DNA from: Narthecium ossifragum
Lineage: Eukaryota > Streptophyta > Magnoliopsida > Dioscoreales > Nartheciaceae
Reading direction: 5' to 3'
Assembly (NCBI GenBank): GCA_963920575.1
Contig: OY986973.1
Span: forward strand, 11,291,395-11,355,394
DNA: 64,000 nucleotides
Part shown: positions 54,552 to 64,000 of the stretch, piece by piece
How positions within the stretch are numbered: the first letter of the stretch is position 1
Layout of the letters: the number at the start of each line of letters is the position of its first letter
The notes under the pieces: generated by a model
Database searches by the model: none
The model's input: the letters and a program-made list of their open reading frames with translations, nothing else
What the model was told of the DNA's origin: nothing
Program-made: the position numbers and the translations under genes

Positions 54552-55281
54552 TGAGAGGACCCGTTCATCCAATCCGGTCCGACCGCGTTGGGACAAGGGC
54601 TTGGCTTGGTTGGTTTTAGGGAAAGTGACGTGCCACCCTGGGTCCTACGCCCTGTTGTTCAGAGCTGGAGTGCTTGGTTGTAGAGAGAGGGACGGCCGTT
54701 GACAGTGGAAGTCACCGAGCAGTTGCCTTGGCGTAGGCGGTGGACGTGACAAGCGAGTTTCCCTTAGAGATGATATGGAGTCTCGGGACTTTGTAGTTCC
54801 CTTTCCTTTTTGTGCGACATAAAGTAGAATCCTACTGAGTTTTATTGCTCACTCTTACCCGGGCTGTGTTTTGTAGGTGTAGGCGCTAGCTCATCTTCTG
54901 TAGTTCCAGCTAAACCAGCTCTTGGTAGCGCGATGATTTCCAGAGGCGTTGGAGGTTGATGTGGAAGATATGTTGTACTCTTTTGTACTTTTTATTAATA
55001 GACATCTTTCTAGAATTTTATAAATGTGTGATTTTCTTCTTTGAGGAATTTTGATAAATCTGTATCTGATGTCCAAATAGTACAATTTTGATGTTAACTC
55101 AATAGAAATCTTGTTTCTTCTAATCTTGTGTTATAGGTTGTTAGAATTACAGTTTCATCATTGCAAGTCAATTTGTTTAAATTAACTCTGAATTTCTCTT
55201 GTATCGCGTCAGTTGCATATGAATAATAGTAGGTCCTCTCACGTCCTGATTTGGATGGGTTTTTCGAGTCGGGGTATAACA
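54552..55281 (+). mobile_element. Tekay-like LTR B3, internally deleted, head-to-head with B2
   Basis: Begins TGAGAGGACCCGTTCATCC, the mirror image of the B2 end to which it is joined with no spacer, and ends GAGTCGGGGTATAACA. It keeps the first about 70 bp and the U5 block (54817-54878) of family B but lacks most of U3 and R. The end GGGGTATAACA differs from GGGGCGTGACA only by C-to-T and G-to-A changes. Confidence 0.75.
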
Positions 55282-55648
55282 TTATTTGTTTATGATGTAC
55301 TAGATATGCAAATAAGGAATCATAATTGCCGCCTCCTCGGCTTAAGATCTTAGAACTTTGTGCTGAGAGAAAAGAAGAAACTTCATCACATGATCTTTGG
55401 AGAAGCTGGGGCAAGTCTCGACAGCCTCAAAAACAAAAGGAACTTATCCATTTCTTCATCTGTTAAGGTGCATCCAAACTATTTTTAGGAGCAACCTGAC
55501 CAATTAGAGATGGCCAATTTAAGGATGGGAACAAAAATCATCATTCATGTCATAGGGGCTGTGTTTAATGCAACGTGTATAAATTCCAAAGTTGAAGATA
55601 TCATATTGTCATATTTTTTATACATTTTTTTGATATATATATACTATG
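55282..55648. other. Short non-LTR stretch, possible gene remnant
   Basis: Lies between two LTRs. On the minus strand a short open stretch reads MPQLLQRSCDEVSSFLSAQS, then SKILSRGGGNYDSLFAYLVH, and runs into LTR B3. The composition is protein-like but no family was recognised. The rest is AT-rich. Confidence 0.3.
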
Positions 55649-58600
55649 TGTCACGCCCCGATCCAAAAAAACCCATTCAGGCCGGGACGTGAGAGTCCTA
55701 AATCTAAAATCAAATGGCGAGAGTCTCCCTTGTAAACATCACTTTTAAACCTGATGCATGATTATAATATTCTCAATTTATTTAAACTATCCTATCATCA
55801 AATCATAATACAAATTAACTACTACAATACTCAATTAACTTTAAAAAGATAAAATAATGGTTCAAGTACTCTGAGTACAGCAATCTCTGATCAATTTACA
55901 TCAAATTGAAATACAAATACATTTCTCCTTCATATTACAATTCATACATTCAAGGTTGTACATCAATTGAATAAGATAAAGTGATGATGTCCTCGATCTC
56001 ACGCGCCGTCAAGGGGAGTGTCGCCTCCAAGCCGCAGCTACTTGAAAAAGAAGGAACTGCATCGACTTGCATCGCCGATGCAGCCCAGGTATGAGTGAGC
56101 AACAAAGCTCAGTAGGGTTCTACACTATTCTACATCACACTGAAGGGAGGAAAATAACAACTGTGTTGTCTCTCCGTCTAAGTCTAAGGAATGCCAAGGG
56201 TCCCATAACCCTATCGATGTCCCAAGGGCTCCCGTCATGAACCTCTCTCTTGAACATGTTACCAAAATCACCCTAAGCATCAACAGGGGAACGGTACCAT
56301 GCGGGATCACCCTTACCCAAGAACAAACGAGAGGAAACAAAGACTGCGGCCTCCTGTCCAGGTACCACCCTGCCCAGTCATACCATCTCTCACGGGGACA
56401 TACATGTCAGGGAACGCATCGACATCCATCCTTAACACTTGGCCTTGGAGAAACAACACGACCTATAAATCTCAACCACCATATTCCAGTCCGACTACCT
56501 AATAATCCTCAAATAATATCAAACATAGTCATTGATGACAATCACGTCCTAATCCTCGACTACCCCAAACCCCGGTCCTAGGGCTAGACCCGGGCTACCC
56601 GAGAACCCCGGATCGGCGATTGAATCCATCGCCTACCACCTATCCTTAATGCTTCTAATGCAAGCAAACGCATGCAATGCTCACGCGCACAGAAATGCAG
56701 AATATAAGCATGCAACAGTATGACATCACAACATACAGGGCTAGGCATAGCCTACAGCTTGCCAAAGAGTAAACATAGCAAAGGGTCTAAAGAAGATAAA
56801 GATCTAAATTACAATCATCCAATATTATAACGGTGCCCACGGGCCGTAAACAAGCAACACCACATTCAATCAAAATTTCGGCATTACAACGACATCTACA
56901 GCCGTCAACCTCAATTTCTACAACGGGGCACAATCCCGGCCACGCAATCACAACAACAACAATAAATATAGTGGATACAATCTAGGGCACACCTTCGGCC
57001 CGTTCAATTATCTAAACATCCCAAGGGCATAACTCCCTTGGTTCAACCACGAAGCGATAAAGGGCATATTGTCAGCCCGTTTATTCTACGCAATTAAATA
57101 CACACATAAATCTAACAAGATTAACATTAATTGCGAGGAAAGATAATATTTGCATGATTGAAACCTAAAGCTACACATGCTTAAAACTCGGCATAAATCC
57201 TTCATAATTACCCTAGAATTCATATACATGATATCTAACCACCTTAGCAATCTACTACGAGAAGACCGAAGCAAATAGATCAAGAAAAACTCCATTTTCG
57301 GCCAAAAATCAAAGCTTTTATCAAAGATTCAGTTTCGTCGCAAATCAGGGAACAATTCTTAATAAGTCGTACGAAAATCCAAAACTTATGAAATAAGCGT
57401 CAATTGAAAGTAGATTCGATGATCTACGACTTTGATCTTGATAATCAAATGAGATCATGCACGTACGAGCCCAGATCTGAGCTAGAACAGCTCAGCTCGT
57501 AGAAAAACTGAGCTTCGGCAAAATCCGGGAAAAACTTCAAAAAATCCGGATAAAACCCACATCAATTTGCCTGAAGCTTCAATCAATTACTAAGCATGCA
57601 TCAAGGAATTAATTAGAATATAGGAATCCACTAACAAGCTAATTCCTGGATTTCTACATTAAACCCTAGTTAGAGGCGATTAAATCTTTTCAATTCGACA
57701 TCCAAACAACGTCGAATTGGAAATCAACCTTGGGAAAATGTATATTAGCATACTAGGAACATGCAGCCCAAGAATTGGATTAATCTAATGGCTAATCTTC
57801 CCGGAATTCTCTAATCAATTCACTAATTTCGGTCTCGCCGCAGATCCGAAGAAAACTCACCATAAATCGTAGAAAACTCCGAAAATTATGAAATCAGCGG
57901 CAATAGGAAGTAGATTCGAAGATCTACAACGCTCATCTTGATGATCAAACGAGATCATGCACGTACGAGCCACGATCTGAGCTAGAACAGCTCAGCTCGC
58001 AGAAAAACAGAGCTTCGATGAAATCCGGGAAAAACATGCATAAAACCCAAATAAATCTCAATCAAATCTCCATAGACTTCAATCAGTAATTTAGCATGCT
58101 TAGAGGAACTAATTAGTACAAATAAAACAGCAGATCGAACAATCAAACCCTAACTTAAGCTTAACCCAAAGATCAAGGTAGAAACCCTACCTTAAACGCC
58201 AATTCCGTCTTCAATCCTTGCTAATCCGCCGTCCTCCGTCGCCGTCGTCGTCTCCAGCTCATTGGAGAGCCGCCTGGAGTCGCTGGGAGTCCACCGGGCT
58301 CTCCCTTACCCACAGCCGTCGCCGAAGAAGAAGGAAGATAGGGGAAGAAGAGCCGCCGCGGGAAGGGAAGAAAGGCGTAGGCCACCGCCGCCACCTCCAG
58401 ATCGCCGGGGAGGAACGGATGTTGCCGCGGAAGAGAGAAAGGGAAGGAGGAGGGAGAGAGCTCGGGGAAGAGGAGCTCTGGCCGGATCTGAGGAAGGAGA
58501 GCTCGAAGGAGACGACGGCCGGCAATGGTGGCGAAGGAGCTCCGGAGAAGAGGGGAGAGGCCGGCGTCGTCGCGAGCGAAGGAGAAGAAGAGAGGGGTCG

Positions 58601-59001
58601 GGCACGGGGAAGAGCAAGGGAAGAAAAGGGGAAAAATAAAGAAACGGAGAGAGAAAAGAGGGTTGAGCCACTTAGGTGGCTGAACCAACCTAGTCTAGTC
58701 AGTTTAATCGGACCGAGTCCGATTAAACTCCAAATTGCAATAACTCTTCGCAATCCCATCCGGATAGTCGATCCCGAACACTCCTAGTGGATCTATTTAA
58801 TCACGTACATCAATCAAGGTTGTGTGTGCACTACGCGGGTGTGAAAGCGACCACCAAGGCGCAATTTACCAAATTGCCCTTAGGCTCCAAAAACAGCGAT
58901 GCGATCAACCGATCGCAACCCAAGGCCACAGGGCCAAAACCAACCAAGCCAAGCCCTTGACCCAACGCGGTCGGACCGGGTTGGAGAAACGGGTCTTCAC
59001 A
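55649..59001 (-). mobile_element. Tekay-like LTR B1, uninterrupted, 3353 bp
   Basis: Runs TGTCACGCCCCGATCC to ACGGGTCTTCACA. The adjoining ACCTATCACCCTTAAAGG (59002-59019) is a minus-strand polypurine tract, so this is the 3' LTR of the minus-strand element to its right. U5 block at 56075-56140, U3 palindrome at 58861-58877, purine-rich tract at 58320-58650. It holds no gene. Confidence 0.88.
57340..58060. repeat. Segmental duplication within LTR B1, offset 500 bp
   Basis: About 200 bp around 57451 (GAGATCATGCACGTACGAGC, CTGAGCTAGAACAGCTCAGC) recurs around 57951. The copies share AAATCCGGGAAAAAC at the end and are roughly 90% alike by eye. Confidence 0.75.
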
Positions 59002-61640
59002 ACCTATCACCCTTAAAGGAATTTTGTCCCGAAATTCGATAAGAGTAGGGCTGGAAACAACAAAAATAAAACACACCTGCACCAAACAAGAAAGGTTAGC
59101 AAGCTCGCAAACCGAGCAACCACACAAGGTACCGGGCATCAACGCCCGCAACACAAGCCACCGAGCACCAACGCCCGCAACGGCCACGCAAGACAAAGAA
59201 ACACCTCGGGGTGAGAACAACTTGGGACAAACTGCACATGTGCCTCCAACGCTCCCAAGTTACCCCTACAATACCTCTGCACCTCAAAGGGTTGACTCAG
59301 ACGGAACCGTCCTGACTCTCGAGACTGGTCTCTCCTACCCATCATCTGAACTGACTGCCCTCTTGTGTAATGTATCTGGCCCAAGCCCGAATCATTGCAT
59401 CTGATGACGCCTGACGAAGTTGAATGACATCTCCTCGGCAACTCTGCTACCAAACTGGCTGGATCTTTGCGTTCTATCATCCAATAGGACACTCTTTCGC
59501 CAACTACGAACTCCACCGGCTGTTCCCTCAGAGCTATCAGAAATCTTTAAATCTAGTCTGCGCCAACTCTCTAAACAGAAAATTGGATGACGTTATGTGG
59601 ATCAGTGAACGAAATCTCTGCAAGGTCTGCCTAACATGTAGAAAGACGGCGTGAGAAGCAGTGCTCTGCCTAAAACGGTGTAACGCCGGTGTTGAGCTGT
59701 CAACTGTTTTACTAAGCGAACCCCACACTTGGGTATGATCTTGTCGCCTGACATCCGCATAATGACATGTGCTCCACGCACTTCACAAGAGATCCGAATG
59801 GTCTTCTCTGACCGGCTGTCCATCTGTGCTGTGAGATGCTGTGCTATAATATGTACTCCTCAGTATCACAGAGATGAAGTCCGTCGTACCGTGATGTCCA
59901 CTCTGACACTAGAAAGTACTGTAACGGGGCAAAGTATCTGTCGATACTCTGCCTTCACCTCCTAACAGGTGAGGTAAAGAGGAAAGAACTCTACATTTGG
60001 TGCCACCTATGCTGGCGACGAAGCCCATGTTACTTCCTCATGGCTCTGGAACGAACAACATCAAGGAAAGAGTAGTGATCACCTATGATGTCCTCACGAA
60101 ACTCTGAAACTGCTACTCGGCCTCTGAAGCACAATAAGCTGTCTACTAATGCCGTCAGGAATATCTGTAGGCTCAATGTCGTCGTCGCACCACGTCGTCA
60201 TGACTCTGGCGCAAACTATCAGGGTAGTCCTGACTGATGATGTCTGGAATGATGGGTGATGTCTTGACAACCTCTGTTGAGTACTTGGAAGAACCGTGCG
60301 AACTATCGTACTATGCCTCGAATGGTAGGTCAGTCTGAACTGACGACTGCTGAAGTAGACGGATTCCAGCAAAGAGACGTACTCCTCCCAGCTGCCTGCT
60401 GCATCGATGACACATGCCCTAAGCATGTCCTCCGAGATCTGGATCATCCCATTTGAGTCCTCGGTAATCTGGCGATGACCTCCGTCATGCTATGCTTCCA
60501 CTTTCGCTAACACAACAAAAGCTGCAATCGGTCTGCTATCTGCTGATGCTCCTCCTTCACCTCCTGGCAGGTGAAGTGGTGAGGATGAACTCTGCATCTC
60601 GTGCTACTGACGGGTTGTTACTGCCGCTAAAGTTGTTCCAATTTCTCTGGCCCACCTGCTCGAGGTAACATCTACGGCATTGGCCTATTTTGAAAGGTGA
60701 TATACTCGAAAGGCCGAAACCTTTCTAGCAACTACCAGTTGCTATCACCCTTAAAGGCACTGACAAAGTGACTTTAAGACAAGAGCTTCGATCTTCTGGT
60801 CAATCTGGTCAACAGTCTCGCGGTCCTCGAAGCGCTTCTGCTGAATCTCCGATACGGTCTTCGATCTCTGCCGTCACATATCTGCTTCGAGCTCAACCAA
60901 ATCATCTAATCTGCCTGTCGCTAACACAATTTGTATCTCGTACTAAAAGCTGCCTTCGGGATGTTGCAATCCCAAATCCTTATTTGATTGTAGCGGGTGT
61001 GACGTCCAACCAACAAGAAGGTCGACGAAACTCTGAGCTGACAAGCATCTCGTCGATGAACAGCAACGAGTACGTACTCCTTGGAGAACGAAAGGTTCGG
61101 GGATGACTTACTGATGTAACTGTTGAAGCTGCTGAGACAGCGAAGACCACTGCACGCGGTCCAGCTGCTCATCGTCCGAAAAAGCGAACACATCTCCTCG
61201 ACGGTCGCCTCTACCCCAAATACAGCCCAGCCTACTCAGCCCTAAGGTCTCTGCGACGCGATCACTGAAGACACTGGTTGACTTACCACAAAAGAACCTC
61301 AAGTCCAAACTCGGCAATTCCACGAAGGCGGAATTTCCTGGAAGCTACAACTGCACAAACAACAACACGAGGGAAACCTGCTCTCCCGAGCACTCTCAAA
61401 ATAAAAGGGGGAGGAGTTTACCACAGACTGGTGAACAACCCTAGCTCTCGGCAACCAGAAAGCACGCCAACCAGCGACCTTCAACGAGAGCAAAACAGCG
61501 CCGTCAGGTGTACTCGCGACACCTTCCCACGGCCAAAGAAGCAAAACTCGGTGCGCGACCAACCAGTGCAAACCGAGGAAGCTGTCGAACCCCAACGTGT
61601 CCCACACGTGGGCGATGGACACCTAGAGGTCTCCAACCTC
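59002..61640 (-). pseudogene. Heavily decayed Tekay-like pol
   Basis: Fragments in all three minus frames match Tekay pol. They are a protease-end piece near 61620-61500 (LGFDSFLGLHWLVAHR, STPDGAV), an RT piece near 61010-60925 (YNQIRIWDCNIPKAAFSTRY), an integrase piece near 60450-60360 ([19 protein letters not shown]), and another with GQ-/SEKTIRI near 59815. The order fits a minus-strand element ending at LTR B1. Many stops and indels show it is much older than the Tekay copy at 12151-23981. Its gag and 5' LTR are missing. Confidence 0.65.
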
Positions 61641-61775
61641 TAGCAAACGCCCCGACAAGAGCAACCAACCCATGCTCTTGTCCCAAATCGGTGGCTACTC
61701 CCAAAGCCACACCCGACTCCAGTCTCAAGCCAACACAGCTGCACAAGGACGAGTCACAAGGAGGAAAACACCCAC
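61641..61775 (-). other. Junction stretch between Tekay-like pol and Athila gag
   Basis: Sequence assignable to neither side with confidence. Athila homology stops after the conserved TLRNGK codons (61776-61793). Tekay homology starts to the left, near 61620. Confidence 0.45.
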
Positions 61776-63376
61776 TTACTTACCGTTCCTTAAGGTTACT
61801 ACAGCTTGTACACTTTCAAAATTCTGGTTATCAATATGGTGCAAGGCCCTAGGATTGGTCATAGGCTGACTCGGTAAGTGACCATCTTCTCTCTTGGCTA
61901 CCGTGTTGGCCAGTTGCCCTAATTGTGTTTCTATTTTGGATATGGCCTGTGAATATGAGGCTACAGTTCTTCCAATTTTATTCATGTTAGCTTTGATGTC
62001 GGCATTCATGTTGGCAAGTGTACTCATGATTGTGTCCAAAACTGAGTCAGAGGATGATTGTGGAAGTGGTTGAGGTGCAATTTGTTGATATGGAGCAGAG
62101 TACCCTGGGTTGGGATTTGCAGAAGGTCTAGATGGGTATCGATTTGTAGGAGCACTGGAAGAACTACTCTGTCCTTGGAAGGTACTCGACTGTTGGGGTG
62201 GCCTCCAGCTAAAGTTGGGATGGTTTCGCCAACCTAGATTATACGTATTTGAATACGGATTATTTTCAGGTTTAGTGAAACCATAAGCCGTGTTTGCTTG
62301 CTCCTGAACAAACTCAGGAAATGATGGAGCCAGTGGACAATCGGTAATGTGATGTTCAAGACTAGAGCATAGTGCACATGTTTGAGGTTGATCCTGAAAT
62401 AATGAAGGTGCAGGTGATGGACTCATTTTCAGTTTATCAAACCTTTTGTTAAGGAGGGCTATTTAGGCAGTAATGGCTTCTAATCCAGAAAGTTCAAAGG
62501 TTCCTTTAGTTGTAGGCCGACTTCTAGGGGTTGTGTATTGTTGTTGGGAATCAATGGAAATTTGTTCATAAAGGTTCCAAAGCTCATCATCATCTTTATC
62601 TAAAGGAATACCCCCACAACAAGCTTCAACCCTAGTTTTACATCTTTCATTAAGGCCTCTATAAAACTTATGTGTTAATTCCCACTTATCAATATCATGA
62701 TGAGGACATTTTCTCAAAAGGTCTTTGAATCTATCTCAGGCATCATGAAAAGACTCATCTTCATATTGAACAAAGGTAAGGATTTCAGTCCGAAATTTCT
62801 CAGTTTTAATTATGGGAAAGAATTTCCTTAAAAATGCCTCTTGAAGTTGGTCCCAAGTTGTGATTGAGCGTGGAGGTAAACATTGAAGCCAGTGTTTAGC
62901 TTTATCTTTCAAAGAGAAGGGGAAAAGTTTTAACTTAAAGGCATCATCATTAAAGTTTTCCATTTTCAGTATAGCGATGGTATCGATAAAATTGTGAATG
63001 TGCTCATACGGGTCCTCATTACTTAAACCATCAAAGTGGGGTAACATTTGAATCGTTTGGGGTCTAATCTCATAGTGTGAGGCTGTGATTGCAGGAGGAT
63101 CAATGGAATGAGTGTAAGTGTAGGCAGTGGGCAAGAAGTGATTTCTCAAAGGAACACGTTGAACCCCCCATTGTTATTATTATTACCCTCCCTTCCCATA
63201 TTAGCATTAGGGTTGATGACATGTCCCTCATTTTCAGCCATGGTGACAAAGGTCTCGTGAATAGATTGCAAGTTACTCAAAGATTGTTGACCTAAGGCTC
63301 TAGCTTTTCGGAGTGTGGTCTCTAGTTCTAGATCCAAAGGTTCCAACAGGGTATTTAAGAATCGTCTACCTTGCAT
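61776..63376 (-). pseudogene. Athila gag, nearly full length, in a truncated element
   Basis: From right to left: an N-terminal piece (63376-63146; MQGRRFLNTLLEPLDLELET), a frameshift, the capsid-like region (63149-62736; HFDGLSNEDPYEHIHNF, KAKHWLQCLPPRSITTWDQL), TGA where Trp is expected, RFKDLLRKCPHHDIDKWEL, a TAA near 62463, then the zinc knuckle CALCSSLEHHITDC (CX2CX4HX4C intact) and the C-terminus with KREDGHLPSQPMTNPRA and VVTLRNGK. Protease and pol of this element are absent. Both nonsense changes are consistent with deamination. Confidence 0.85.
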
Positions 63377-63494
63377 GCAAGATCACACACAAAAAGAGAA
63401 AAAGAAAATAGAAGATTCGGAGGAGAGGACAAAACCCGGCAAACAACAATTGAAACGAAAAGGTTTGAAGCAAAAAGGCTTAGCTGACTACGCA

Positions 63495-63630
63495 GTTTCG
63501 ATCGGTCGGTTTTCAGTCCGATCGGTCGCTCCAGGCCGCAAGCTCCTTCACCCACAGTCCACTTCAAAGCAGATGCCACAGTCCGATCGATCGGATTCAA
63601 GTCCGACCGATCGCTCCAGGTGTCTTGCGA
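63495..63630. promoter_or_regulatory. GATCGGTC/GATCGATC boxes in the Athila leader
   Basis: Boxes start at 63500 and 63520 (GATCGGTC, 20 bp apart) and at 63585 (GATCGATC) and 63605 (GACCGATC), also 20 bp apart. They lie between primer site and gag, the place where the other Athila copy has its GGTCGACC module. Confidence 0.65.
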
Positions 63631-63799
63631 GTTGTGTTTTTCTTCAAGAAAAATCTGTTCCGATGCTGCAAAAATTCTAGAAAATTGTCAGAAAATTCCT
63701 AAAAAGTGTAAAATAAAGAAAGGGAAAAATAAGAAAGATAAAAACCTAACTAAGCAAAGAAAATGAGTTAAGAGAAAATCAATTAGTTAACCGTCGAAA

Positions 63800-63817
63800 T
63801 CCCCGGCAACGGCGCCA
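63800..63817 (-). other. Primer binding site, tRNA-Asp type
   Basis: Minus-strand TGGCGCCGTTGCCGGGGA, the canonical Athila site, five bases from the LTR. Confidence 0.9.
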
Positions 63818-63822
63818 AAAAT

Positions 63823-64000
63823 TGATCGCTCGCAAACGTCATCGTTAAAACGTTGCTAACCTCAATCAAATCTTAAATTTATATCCTTATTCAATCACTA
63901 ATACTACTACGTAGACTAGTGGTAAAATCCAGAGTCGAACCACAGGGAATTACTAGGAAAAACAAAATCAATTCTCAAAACTCTAGGTCAAAACCAACTT
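63823..64000 (-). mobile_element. Athila 5' LTR, cut by the window end
   Basis: TGATCGCTCGCAAACG at the left edge matches the LTR start at 31998, and CGAACCACAGGGAA near 63936 matches 32111. The LTR continues beyond the window. Confidence 0.85.

Overview
The window is plant nuclear DNA from a repeat-rich chromosome region of a flowering plant. The evidence is gypsy-type LTR retrotransposons of three plant lineages (Tekay/Del, Athila and Reina), a Cassandra-type element carrying a 5S rRNA-like sequence, Helitrons, a Mutator-like element, a hAT element, and intron-bearing fragments of plant genes (F-box, PIP aquaporin, C2-domain protein, divinyl chlorophyllide reductase). The sequence does not support a narrower taxon. 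No intact host gene was found. The window is almost entirely nested or decayed mobile DNA, with one 200-N assembly gap at 10616-10815.

Layout. 1-10615: two Helitron 3' ends (229 and 7401); the second Helitron is split by a 1.16-kb hAT element with an 8-bp target duplication and lies next to an F-box gene fragment. There is also a 5'-truncated LTR (about 2485-3707) and a tandem-repeat field (9715-10460). 10816-33433: an Athila element on the minus strand, split at its left LTR/internal boundary by a complete 11.8-kb Tekay-like element on the plus strand (12151-23981, target duplication CATCA). That element's gag is in turn split by a solo LTR (15731-18052, target duplication AGGCG), giving a three-level nest. 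33434-35458: intergenic sequence with an LTR-like promoter stretch. 35459-40525: a decayed but complete 5.07-kb Reina element. 40526-45741: exon-like remnants on the minus strand, a C2-domain pseudogene, and a 3.25-kb gene-capturing Mutator-like element (42288-45539) carrying the last two exons of a PIP aquaporin and an exon of a DVR-like reductase. 45742-46648: a head-to-tail run of tiny non-autonomous Helitrons and a fold-back element. 46649-47029: Cassandra remnant. 47030-59001: three copies of another Tekay-like LTR family, one split by two solo LTRs with clear target duplications (ACATC, AGAGC). 59002-64000, minus strand: a heavily decayed Tekay-like pol joined to an Athila gag, leader, primer site and LTR that runs off the window.

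How the parts relate. All coding capacity is retroelement gag-pol. The least damaged gene is the Tekay pol (18545-21673), with all visible catalytic residues but a broken protease and gag. Most stops look like C-to-T or G-to-A changes, as expected from deamination of methylated DNA. The most unusual signal is a shared non-coding architecture. Several LTR families that otherwise differ carry arrays of GATCGATC-type palindromes arranged in pairs, most of them 21-22 bp apart, around their promoters. A related GGTCGACC-rich module occurs both in Athila internal regions and inside a solo LTR.
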